From: Halalkalibaculum roseum
GTDB lineage: Bacteria; Bacteroidota; Rhodothermia; Balneolales; Balneolaceae
Reading direction: 5' to 3'
Length of the DNA stretch: 64,000 nucleotides
Assembly: GCF_011059145.1 (NCBI RefSeq)
Contig: NZ_JAALLT010000003.1
Coordinates: 558,001-622,000, forward strand
A model generated the notes under the pieces. The model was not told the origin of the DNA. It searched no databases and was given only the letters and a program-made list of their open reading frames with translations. A program made the translations under genes and the position numbers. Below are positions 36,654-49,042 of the stretch, piece after piece; position 1 is the first letter of the stretch, and each line of letters starts with the position of its first letter.

Positions 36654-38162
36654 ATGCGCTCAACACTCAGATCGGTTCTCCTTTTTTGCGTATTTCTTAG
36701 CTATGGTTTGGCAAATCAATGCATTGCCCAGGGTACTATAGGTGTCAAATGGAATATCCCCGATAATCCCGACCAAGCTTTTTCGCAGCTTAAGACTTTT
36801 GACAGCCTGAATGTATCAGTCATTGAAATTGACAAACTGCCCGATGATCAAATATGGGCTGTCTTAGACAGCTTGGATTTTGAGGTTTTCGGGCAAGTAC
36901 CCGTCTATTTCCCACTGGTCAGCACCTTTTCGGAACCTGACTCGAGCCTTATCAATCTGATCAGTAAACATGTAAGAGTGTATTCTTCTCATCCTTCTGT
37001 TGGCGCATTAGGACTATTTCGCTATGGCGCTGTTCATAAAGCAGCTTTTGATTCAACCCTTCGACCCATAATAGAACAAATCAGAGAAGAATTTAATGGG
37101 CGATTATACTATGCTTCCGCCGATGCGGCGCCTGTTGCCATAGATGAGCAATTTGATTTTAAAATAGTAGAGAAACACGTCAATGGAGCAGATGCAGCAG
37201 AACTGACAAACCCTGATTCAAGCTCCATTACTACACCCTATCTTTATACGCCTGAAAGCGATCTATATGAGTATTTAAATCCGTTTAAAACTTTTCTTGC
37301 TGATGCCTCCGAAAAAGACATTACGGTTTTAGTGAATCCCGATTGGTTGTTTGACATGCTGGATAAGTATCCGGAATTCGCTGGCACCATCGAGCTATAC
37401 AATTCGGAAGCTGAGTTCATATTTCCGGTACCCAGCGAACAGATTAAACGGAGTACTAAACATAGCCTGATTGTCCTTCTATTGATCATGATATGGGGAC
37501 TCTTCGCTGTCAATTATCACTTAAGCCCGGTCTACCGAAAATCACTGGTCCGGTATTTCAGCAGTCATGTGTTCTTTGTCGAGGATGTAATGAATAGACA
37601 CATCCGCTCCATGGGACCGTCCATCATTGTTTTAATTCAGAATGTGTTGCTATCCGGGATCTGCATATACAGTCTGGGGTCGGTGTTATTCTCAAAGTTG
37701 GGCTACGAAGCACTTTTTTATCATTATCCTTACCTGCTACTTTTTGGAAACCCTTCCTTATCGCTATTTCTAACAGGATTTATTTTTGCATTAATACTGA
37801 CTCTGGTTTGTGTCATTTGGCTGCGAATCAGTAATAAAAGTGTCACTCAAACACGTCAGGTTCTGAATCTGTATGCCATGCCCTTGCAGATCAATTTCAT
37901 AATTGTCACTGTAATGACTGCTTTAGTGACAACCGCCAATCGTCCGGGAGTACTGGTATTTCTGGGCTTGCTCTTTGCCTTAACTCACTTTTCCGCATTT
38001 ATTACTGCCGCGCTGGATACATCCCGATATCTTAAAAAACATAAGTATCTCTTTTATACTCTCAGTATAGGTCTGTATTGTATACTATGGATTGGTGCAG
38101 GAGTCTGGCTGCTTACGGGCAAGTTTCCAAAAGTGATTCAACTGGCTCTCTCGTTATCCTAA
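36654..38162 (+). CDS. Unknown exported protein with C-terminal polytopic membrane domain
   Basis: 502 residues I do not recognise. A signal peptide covers ~1-26. Residues ~27-260 are a soluble exported region with alternating strands and helices and phrases such as NVSVIEIDKLPDD and FGQVPVYFPLVSTF that recall TIM-barrel glycosidase-like domains, although no catalytic acid pair can be assigned. From ~262 there are about six or seven transmembrane helices, giving a Yip1-like look. It follows the Lrp gene on the same strand and converges on rpoN with 7 bases between them. Confidence 0.7.
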   Translation: MRSTLRSVLLFCVFLSYGLANQCIAQGTIGVKWNIPDNPDQAFSQLKTFDSLNVSVIEIDKLPDDQIWAVLDSLDFEVFGQVPVYFPLVSTFSEPDSSLINLISKHVRVYSSHPSVGALGLFRYGAVHKAAFDSTLRPIIEQIREEFNGRLYYASADAAPVAIDEQFDFKIVEKHVNGADAAELTNPDSSSITTPYLYTPESDLYEYLNPFKTFLADASEKDITVLVNPDWLFDMLDKYPEFAGTIELYNSEAEFIFPVPSEQIKRSTKHSLIVLLLIMIWGLFAVNYHLSPVYRKSLVRYFSSHVFFVEDVMNRHIRSMGPSIIVLIQNVLLSGICIYSLGSVLFSKLGYEALFYHYPYLLLFGNPSLSLFLTGFIFALILTLVCVIWLRISNKSVTQTRQVLNLYAMPLQINFIIVTVMTALVTTANRPGVLVFLGLLFALTHFSAFITAALDTSRYLKKHKYLFYTLSIGLYCILWIGAGVWLLTGKFPKVIQLALSLS

Positions 38163-38169
38163 ATCCAGG

Positions 38170-39696
38170 CTACATAATTTGCTTTCTAAGGCGTGCTACC
38201 GGGATATTGAGCTGTTCCCTATATTTACTAACCGTACGTCGGGCAACTTTATAGCCTTTGTCTTTTAGCTTATCGGCAATTGCCTGGTCGCTGAGTGGAT
38301 TCTGCTTATCTTCGTTATCGACAATCTCCTGAACAATATTTTTTACTTCTGTACTTGATACTTCTTCACCGCTCTCGGTTTCAATCCCCTCACTGAAAAA
38401 ATACTTAAGCTCGAATACACCGAAGCTGGTTTGAACATATTTACCGTTTACCACCCTCGATATGGTGGAGATATCCAAATTAACCCGTTCAGCTATATCT
38501 TTGAGAATCATCGGTTTGAGACCTTCCCCATGCTTAAAGAAATCCTCCTGGAGGGCCACAATCGTCTTCATCGTATTCATCAGGGTATTTTGCCGCTGCC
38601 GGATGGAATCGATAAACCACTGCGCCGAATCAATTTTATTCTTTATAAAATCCTTCGTTTCCTTCGCTTCCGGATTCGAATTCTTTTTCTTCTTCAGGTC
38701 ATCCCACATCTTTTTATAGCGTGGTGAAATTCGCAATGGCGGTACGTTACGGTCATTCAGTTTGATGATAAAATCGCCTTCCCCTGCATCCTCCCCATTT
38801 ACAGTTTCTCCCGGTTCATAACGGACCTCAAAATCAGGTTCGATATAGTTTTTAGTGTCATCAACCACATTGCCGCTGCCTCCGGGTTTCGGGTCCAGCC
38901 CTTTTATACATTCAAAAGCGTCCTGGAGTCCTTCATCATCTACATCCAGTTTTTTCTTCAGCTTGCCAAAGTGCTTCTTCTCAAAGGATTTCCAGTGCTT
39001 TTTGAGCATTTCCAATGCGGTATCTCGCCCGGTAACGCCCTCATCCATCATTTCAAGCTGTACTATGAGGCAGTCTTTGAGATCCTTGGAAGCAATGCCG
39101 GGAGGGTCCAGCTGCTGTATCTGTTTGCGAACTCGTTCTACATCCTCTTCTGATATCAGCACTCCTTTGTTGAATGCTATATTGTCAACTACTGCTTCCG
39201 TTTCTCTTCTGAAATACCCGTCTTCATCCAGCGACCCCAATATCTGATCGGCAATCATCTCCTCTTCTTCATCGAGGTCCAATAATCCGACTTGCTGCTC
39301 CAGCTCTTCAAGTAGTGATTCATGGTAGGGATCCGGCAAATCGCGCCAGTCCTCATTCCCAGAAGAACCCGAATAAGAACTGCTGTAATCATTACCGTCA
39401 TATTCGGTATTATGCATAAATTCATCCCAGTCGATATCTTCATTTTGATCAACAGGATCTACGTCTTCCTTATTTTTATCTTCCCACTCTTCTCCCGGAT
39501 TTAACTCTTCCTGTTGATCAACCTGATCTTCGGGTTCCGCCTCTTCGAGCACCGGATTCATTTCCAGCTCTTCTTCCACTCTTTGCTCCAGAGCAAGCGT
39601 CGGTAACTGCAACAATTTGATATACTGTATCTGCTGGGGAGACAGCCGCTGTTGTTGCGACTGTTTTTGACTCATCTGTTGTCCGGTTTTTAGCAT
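38170..39696 (-). CDS. rpoN: RNA polymerase sigma-54 factor
   Basis: Alternative sigma factor for enhancer-dependent promoters; 508 residues. Region I is glutamine-rich and starts near MSQKQSQQQRLSPQQIQYIK, the activator-interacting part. Region II (~50-110) is strongly acidic. The core-binding and HTH regions follow, and the RpoN box reads ARRTVSKYREQLNIP near the C-terminus, one residue off the canonical form. The start overlaps the DUF3109 stop by 7 bases, so both are one transcript. No enhancer-binding protein gene is in the window. Confidence 0.97.
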   Translation of the reverse strand: MLKTGQQMSQKQSQQQRLSPQQIQYIKLLQLPTLALEQRVEEELEMNPVLEEAEPEDQVDQQEELNPGEEWEDKNKEDVDPVDQNEDIDWDEFMHNTEYDGNDYSSSYSGSSGNEDWRDLPDPYHESLLEELEQQVGLLDLDEEEEMIADQILGSLDEDGYFRRETEAVVDNIAFNKGVLISEEDVERVRKQIQQLDPPGIASKDLKDCLIVQLEMMDEGVTGRDTALEMLKKHWKSFEKKHFGKLKKKLDVDDEGLQDAFECIKGLDPKPGGSGNVVDDTKNYIEPDFEVRYEPGETVNGEDAGEGDFIIKLNDRNVPPLRISPRYKKMWDDLKKKKNSNPEAKETKDFIKNKIDSAQWFIDSIRQRQNTLMNTMKTIVALQEDFFKHGEGLKPMILKDIAERVNLDISTISRVVNGKYVQTSFGVFELKYFFSEGIETESGEEVSSTEVKNIVQEIVDNEDKQNPLSDQAIADKLKDKGYKVARRTVSKYREQLNIPVARLRKQIM

Positions 39697-40289
39697 GTGC
39701 CTACCCTCGCTTCCTCTCTGCTTCGGATTTCCTCACAGGCTTTGGCAAACTCTTTATACCACTCTTGCCCGTACCTGCGAACAAGGGGTTTTTCTAAAAA
39801 CTCTGATAGATAGGTTCCTTTTTCCTTGCCGCTTTCACACCCGGAAGAGCATAATTCAGGTACATACTCAAAATTTGCATAGTCGAAATCGACTACTCTT
39901 TTTAGACGAACAGGAAAGAGGTGACAGCTCAACGGTTTTTCCCAATTCAGTCGTCCCTCGAAGAAGGCTTTTTGGATGGCACATATGGCCACATCATCAT
40001 CTATATATTCCACAAACACACACTCTTTATCATCGGTGCAGGCGAGTTCATAGCCCTGATTATTATTTCCTTTTACCAAGCCTTCTTCTTCAACAACCTC
40101 GCGGGCTCTTGGTCGCAGATCATCTTTCAATAACTTATAGGCCTTTTTTAACACCGGAATTTCATCCTTGCTTACGGGAGCACCGGCATTCCCCACAACA
40201 CAGCATGCCCCTTTACAGCGGCTGATATCACAGGAAAACTGCGTTGTGGCAATATCTTCTGACAGTATGGTATTTTTCACTTTGAACAT
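39690..40289 (-). CDS. DUF3109 family cysteine-rich protein
   Basis: 199-residue member of the DUF3109 family (YkgJ-like zinc/iron cluster group). Cysteine clusters fit metal binding: FSCDISRCKGACCVVG near the N-terminus, then single Cys in ELACTDDKEC, AICAIQKA, LSCHLFPVR and PELCSSGCE. Function is unknown in all bacteria I know of. It is conserved in Bacteroidota. The overlap with rpoN hints at shared expression only. Confidence 0.88.
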   Translation of the reverse strand: MFKVKNTILSEDIATTQFSCDISRCKGACCVVGNAGAPVSKDEIPVLKKAYKLLKDDLRPRAREVVEEEGLVKGNNNQGYELACTDDKECVFVEYIDDDVAICAIQKAFFEGRLNWEKPLSCHLFPVRLKRVVDFDYANFEYVPELCSSGCESGKEKGTYLSEFLEKPLVRRYGQEWYKEFAKACEEIRSREEARVGTC

Positions 40290-40458
40290 AACTTTTGCAA
40301 GATACTCTTTCTGTTGCCGAATTTAAATGATGAATTGGTTCATTTCACCAACTTCGCATTGCTCCTGATCTAGCCTGTAATAACTTGTGTGATTATTGGA
40401 TTATCACTGCTACAGTTGCTACCATAGAGTGAACTGACAACGATTTAAATATAATTTC

Positions 40459-41211
40459 ATGAAATTACTGAATTTTGTCCTGCCGATAGTTCTACTGATG
40501 GTGTTTCAAACAACTGCAGAGGCACAAAGGCCGAAGCCCGATCAAATTTCTGCCGAAAACGGAGCTATTACTATTCAACCCATACATCACGGCACCCTGG
40601 CACTCAGCTGGAACGGCACTTCCATTTATTTGGATCCCACAGGTGGCAAGGAAGCATTTTCAGGATTAGACAAACCCAACCTGATTTTGATTACGGACAT
40701 TCATGGCGACCACATGAATATAGAAACACTGGAAGCACTGGATACCGAAAGTGCTACCGTAGTTGCACCTCAAGCTGTCAAGGAGCGCTTACCGGCACCC
40801 CTTTCTAATAAAGTTACTGTTCTTTCAAACGGTGAGAATATCGATTTAATGGGTATGGGAATAAGAGCGATCCCAATGTACAACTTACCCAAGGACGAGG
40901 ACTCACGGCATCCTAAAGGCAGAGGTAATGGTTATATCCTAACGATGGGCGGAAAAAACGTCTATATCTCTGGCGATACAGAGGATATTGAAGAAATGCG
41001 GTCACTAACCGATATCGATGTAGCATTTGTCTGCATGAACCTTCCCTATACTATGGATATCAATCAGGCAGCCAGCGCGGTATTGGATTTCAAGCCTTCC
41101 ATTGTTTATCCCTTTCACTACAGAGGGCAGGATACGGAAGTCTTCAAAGATCTGGTAAATAGTGAAAATGAAGACATTGAAGTACGGTTGAGAAATTGGT
41201 ATTCAGAGTAA
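40459..41211 (+). CDS. Secreted MBL-fold metal-dependent hydrolase (UlaG-like)
   Basis: 250-residue exported protein (signal ~1-22, AEA) of the Lactamase_B_2/UlaG-like subgroup. The metal-binding motif is TDIHGDHMN near ~87-95, with later ligands in ISGDTEDI and PFHYRG. The substrate is unknown; relatives cleave lactones, phosphodiesters or act as general phosphohydrolases. It precedes the arylsulfotransferase-like gene by 32 bases, so they may be co-expressed. Confidence 0.88.
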   Translation: MKLLNFVLPIVLLMVFQTTAEAQRPKPDQISAENGAITIQPIHHGTLALSWNGTSIYLDPTGGKEAFSGLDKPNLILITDIHGDHMNIETLEALDTESATVVAPQAVKERLPAPLSNKVTVLSNGENIDLMGMGIRAIPMYNLPKDEDSRHPKGRGNGYILTMGGKNVYISGDTEDIEEMRSLTDIDVAFVCMNLPYTMDINQAASAVLDFKPSIVYPFHYRGQDTEVFKDLVNSENEDIEVRLRNWYSE

Positions 41212-41243
41212 TCAGGTAAACCCCTTTAAATTTTTTTCTTGTT

Positions 41244-42809
41244 ATGATCTTCAGATCAAAGCTCCTTTTTGCAATTATCATAATGTCATTAACTATCCTT
41301 GCTGCCGGCTGTAAGGATAACAGCTCAGGTCCCGAAGGACCCAATCCCGGTATTATAAGTGAAGAGGTGACAGTAAATCCTTCAGGATACGCACCCCTCA
41401 CTGCACAGATTGATCTTGAAACTGAAAGTGAAGTCACTATTAGCGTAAAAGTAACTGGGATAAACGGACCGGAATCAGATATCAGCTACACTCTTAACCA
41501 GTCGGGAAACGTTTTTGAGATTCCGGTTCTTGGCTTGTACCCGGATATTGAAAATACCGTTGAACTGAGCTTTACCGGGAGCAGCGGTACTAGCCTGGGC
41601 AGCAGAACCTACAACATTCGAACCGGATCACTTCTGGCGGATCTTCCTTCTATTGAAATCAACGTGGCCGATCGCTCACAAATGATCGAAGGGCTCAATT
41701 TTGTCAGTTATTTCGGCCATATAACTGATGGGAGTCCGACTCCACAGAGACCATTTATGTTCGACTCCTTTGGCGATATTCGCTGGTACCTGAATTTCAG
41801 TTCACATCCCTCACTATCCGGTCTGTTTTACGACGATGGAATGGAACGGCTACAGAACGGAAACCTCTACTTCGGAGACGGTAACACCAATATGATCTAT
41901 GAAATCAACATGCTGGGAGAAGTTCTTAATACCTGGGAAATGCCGGGTTACGGTTTCCATCATGAGGTTAAGGAGAAACCAAATGGCAACTTTATCGTGA
42001 CCGTAAACAAGTTTGGCCTCAATACGGTTGAGGATCATATCATCGAAATTGATCGAAATTCAGGTCAGATCGTGAATGAGTGGGATTTGAGGGAGTCTCT
42101 GGATCAGAACCGTACTGCCTGGGACACCAATCTGGCTGATATTTCCGTAGACTGGTTCCATGCCAATGCGCTCTATTATGATGAGACGGACAACACCATC
42201 GTCGTTTCGGGCAGAACGCAGGGAGTCGTAAAACTGACCGAAAATAACGAAGTAGTATGGATTATAGCTCCGCATAAAGAATGGGGTACCTCGGGCAATG
42301 GTACAGATCTCACACAGTTCCTGCTGGATCCCTTGGATGCAAACGGTGACCTGATAACTGATCAAAGTATACTCTCGGGAGATGCCAACCACCCGGACTT
42401 TGAATGGTCATGGTACCAGCATGCTCCCCTAAGAATGCCCAATGGCAATGTTATGCTATTTGACAACGGTGATAATCGAAATTACGGAGCCGGTTCAATT
42501 TATAGCCGTGCTGTCGAGTATGAAATTGATGAGAATGCTATGACCATTCAGCAAACCTGGGCCTATGGTAAGAATCGCGGCAACGAAACCTATTCCAGGA
42601 TCGTGTCGGATGTAGATTATAATCCCGAAGCTAATCATGCCTTCTTCATTCCCGGTGCAGTAAATTCCGGAAAAAGGTACGGTAAAACCATTGAGCTGGA
42701 TTATGACCAGCAACAGGTCATTTTTGAAGCTACCATAACACCACCGGTGGCCGCTTTTGGATTGATAACCCTGCACAGAACAGAGAGAATGCGTATTTAT
42801 CCGAATTAG
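41244..42809 (+). CDS. Arylsulfotransferase (ASST)-like lipoprotein
   Basis: 521-residue lipoprotein (signal ending LAAGC). After an Ig-like N-terminal part (~35-135) comes a six-bladed propeller region of the arylsulfate sulfotransferase family. Seen: YGFHHEVKEKPNGNFIVTVN, which carries a catalytic-type His, and DWFHANALYYDETDNTIVVS, close to the family's DWxHxNxxxY-D segment. ASST enzymes move sulfate between phenols via a histidine. Whether this one is a true sulfotransferase is unproven. The gene ends 12 bases from dprA, convergent, with no clear terminator. Confidence 0.85.
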   Translation: MIFRSKLLFAIIIMSLTILAAGCKDNSSGPEGPNPGIISEEVTVNPSGYAPLTAQIDLETESEVTISVKVTGINGPESDISYTLNQSGNVFEIPVLGLYPDIENTVELSFTGSSGTSLGSRTYNIRTGSLLADLPSIEINVADRSQMIEGLNFVSYFGHITDGSPTPQRPFMFDSFGDIRWYLNFSSHPSLSGLFYDDGMERLQNGNLYFGDGNTNMIYEINMLGEVLNTWEMPGYGFHHEVKEKPNGNFIVTVNKFGLNTVEDHIIEIDRNSGQIVNEWDLRESLDQNRTAWDTNLADISVDWFHANALYYDETDNTIVVSGRTQGVVKLTENNEVVWIIAPHKEWGTSGNGTDLTQFLLDPLDANGDLITDQSILSGDANHPDFEWSWYQHAPLRMPNGNVMLFDNGDNRNYGAGSIYSRAVEYEIDENAMTIQQTWAYGKNRGNETYSRIVSDVDYNPEANHAFFIPGAVNSGKRYGKTIELDYDQQQVIFEATITPPVAAFGLITLHRTERMRIYPN

Positions 42810-42821
42810 GTTTTTTTTGGA

Positions 42822-47189
<4,368 letters not shown>

Positions 47190-47299
47190 GGTAGAAATAT
47201 TAGTTAAGATGATTGAAATCTAAATGCAGTACTGTGAGGGACTGATAAATAAGCGTAAAAAACTAACTTCAGACAGAGGAGACAAAATGGAATTGTCTA

Positions 47300-48151
47300 T
47301 TAGGCCTCAAACTTATGAAGTACGAGCTTCAAGACTTTGGTGAGTTTTCCTTTCATCTGCGTGCGCGGTGTGATGAAGTCCAGAAATCCGTGTTCCAGCA
47401 GATATTCTGCAGTCTGAAATCCTTCGGGCAAGTCCCGTCCGATAGTCTGTCGAATGACACGGGGACCGGCAAAACCAATCAGGGATCCGGGTTCCGCAAT
47501 GTTGAAGTCACCCAACATGGCAAAGCTGGCTGTAACACCTCCGGTTGTTGGGTTTGTCATTAATGAAATGTAGGGAACGGCAGCTTCTTCGAGCTGTGCC
47601 AGCTTGGCCGAAGTTTTGGCCATTTGCATCAGACTGAGCACACTTTCCATCATCCTGGCTCCGCCGGATTGTGAAATGATAATTAAAGGCTTTTCATTTT
47701 CCCGGGCATAATCGATAGCAATACCGAGTCGTTCACCAACTACGGATCCCATACTTCCGCCGATGAAATCAAAGTCCATACAGGCTATCACTACATCCAA
47801 TTCATTCATTTTGCCTGTTCCAACCCTCACAGCATCAGTGTGACCGGTTTTTTTCTGGTACTCTTCAAGCCGGTCACTGTATTTTTTTCTGTCCTCAAAG
47901 TTCAATGGATCGGAGGGCACAATTTCCTGGCCAAGCTCTTCAAACTTACCTTTGTCGAAAAGAAAAGAAAAATACTCTTCACTGCCGATACGGAAGTGGT
48001 AACCGCTTAGCGGATCAACCCATAAGTTGTCTTCAAGCTCCCGACGATGTACGGTTTCACCTGTAGTGGGAACCTTAACCCAGACGCCTTCAGGCATCTC
48101 TTTACGTTCATCGGTCTGAATATTTTTGTCTTTTCGCTTAAACCAGGACAT
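47300..48151 (-). CDS. accD: Acetyl-CoA carboxylase carboxyltransferase beta subunit lacking zinc-ribbon cysteines
   Basis: Beta subunit of the carboxyltransferase that makes malonyl-CoA; 283 residues. The core is normal: MDFDFIGGSMGSVVGERL, SGGARMMES, NPTTGGVTASFAMLGD and GFAGPRVI. The N-terminus normally carries a C4 zinc ribbon with two CPxC pairs; here the matching places read KVPTTGETV and VDPLSGYHF, so all four Cys are lost, although the surrounding fold (PEGVWVK, RRELEDNLW, FRIGSEEYF) is kept. Sequence position is unambiguous. The loss must have a compensating structure or partner. Confidence 0.95.
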   Translation of the reverse strand: MSWFKRKDKNIQTDERKEMPEGVWVKVPTTGETVHRRELEDNLWVDPLSGYHFRIGSEEYFSFLFDKGKFEELGQEIVPSDPLNFEDRKKYSDRLEEYQKKTGHTDAVRVGTGKMNELDVVIACMDFDFIGGSMGSVVGERLGIAIDYARENEKPLIIISQSGGARMMESVLSLMQMAKTSAKLAQLEEAAVPYISLMTNPTTGGVTASFAMLGDFNIAEPGSLIGFAGPRVIRQTIGRDLPEGFQTAEYLLEHGFLDFITPRTQMKGKLTKVLKLVLHKFEA

Positions 48152-48279
48152 AAGATTTCATTTAATTTAAATGGACTCAAAAATAACGAATCTACAGCGA
48201 AGGGAAAATGTTTTTATTTCTGTGAAATCCCGTATAAGCTTGAAATGTATATGTGTCTTATATCTCACACTTTCACTCG

Positions 48280-48301
48280 CTACACTTGGTTTGAAGTGTA
48301 G
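48280..48301. repeat. Hairpin over the tsaB stop codon
   Basis: CTACACTT (48280-48287) pairs with AAGTGTAG (48294-48301) around a 6-base loop. The stop codon of tsaB is in the first arm. The 11 bases AAGTGTAGTAC at 48294-48304 are the same as the start of the inverted repeat at 16630. Confidence 0.6.
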
Positions 48302-48939
48302 TACTTTGGATCAAAATCACGGGGATCGACTTCTTTGGCAAAACTGTGTTCGTCATCTTTTTGGTAAAGGTTGAGTAATGACTTTGCAGAAATATAAGAA
48401 CTGTCAAAAACATCCATTTTTTCCAATATTTTGCTGTTTAAACGTTTTAGTCCGGTACCGACGATGGCATCTCCTTCCTGCAGTTGTTCTTCAAATTCTT
48501 TAATTGGAATCACCTTCACCGAATCAATGCTTTCCAATTTTCCTGATCGAATCACAAAAGACTGGTGATATACATGAACGCGACGAGCATCAATGATGCT
48601 ATGGATATTTTGTACTTCTTGCTTTGTATTAAAAACCGACTCTGCAAACCCGGCCAGGGTATTTACAGCATAGAGTTTTATATCCGAATCGAAGAGGAGC
48701 CCTTTTACCGCACTTGCACTGATGCGTAATCCGGTATATGAACCCGGACCTTCGCTCACAACTACAGTTTCAAGATCACTAAATTTCACATCCTGTTCCT
48801 TAATCAGCTCGTCGATAAAAAGAAAAAGCTTTTCAGAGTGTGAGCCTTTAACCTCTGTTCTTTTTTCGTGTACCTCGCCCTTGCTGTCTCTCAGTGCAAC
48901 AGAACAAATATTCGTAGACGTTTCCAGTGCTAGCTGCAT
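48280..48939 (-). CDS. tsaB: tRNA threonylcarbamoyladenosine biosynthesis protein TsaB
   Basis: 219-residue ASKHA-fold partner of TsaD in forming t6A37 of tRNAs decoding ANN. MQLALETSTNICSVALRDS opens the protein, and GPGSYTGLRISASAVKGL is the diagnostic segment. It has no catalytic metal site of its own. The stop codon is inside an 8-bp stem hairpin (48280-48301). It follows the DUF3857 gene on the same strand. Confidence 0.94.
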   Translation of the reverse strand: MQLALETSTNICSVALRDSKGEVHEKRTEVKGSHSEKLFLFIDELIKEQDVKFSDLETVVVSEGPGSYTGLRISASAVKGLLFDSDIKLYAVNTLAGFAESVFNTKQEVQNIHSIIDARRVHVYHQSFVIRSGKLESIDSVKVIPIKEFEEQLQEGDAIVGTGLKRLNSKILEKMDVFDSSYISAKSLLNLYQKDDEHSFAKEVDPRDFDPKYYTSNQV

Positions 48940-48990
48940 GTTATAAGGTTATTATCCATTACAATTTTCCTGATTTAAATAAGTGGTGTG

Positions 48991-49026
48991 AGGAATAAGG
49001 GTTACAAAACTTATACCCTTATTCCT
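48991..49026. repeat. Perfect 12-bp stem inverted repeat between the DUF3857 gene and tsaB
   Basis: AGGAATAAGGGT (48991-49002) pairs with ACCCTTATTCCT (49015-49026) across a 12-base loop. On the minus strand it follows the DUF3857 stop by 17 bases; no U-run follows. The sequence is made of near 7-base words (GTATAAG, GAATAAG). Confidence 0.7.
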
Positions 49027-49042
49027 TATACCTGCCACCCAC

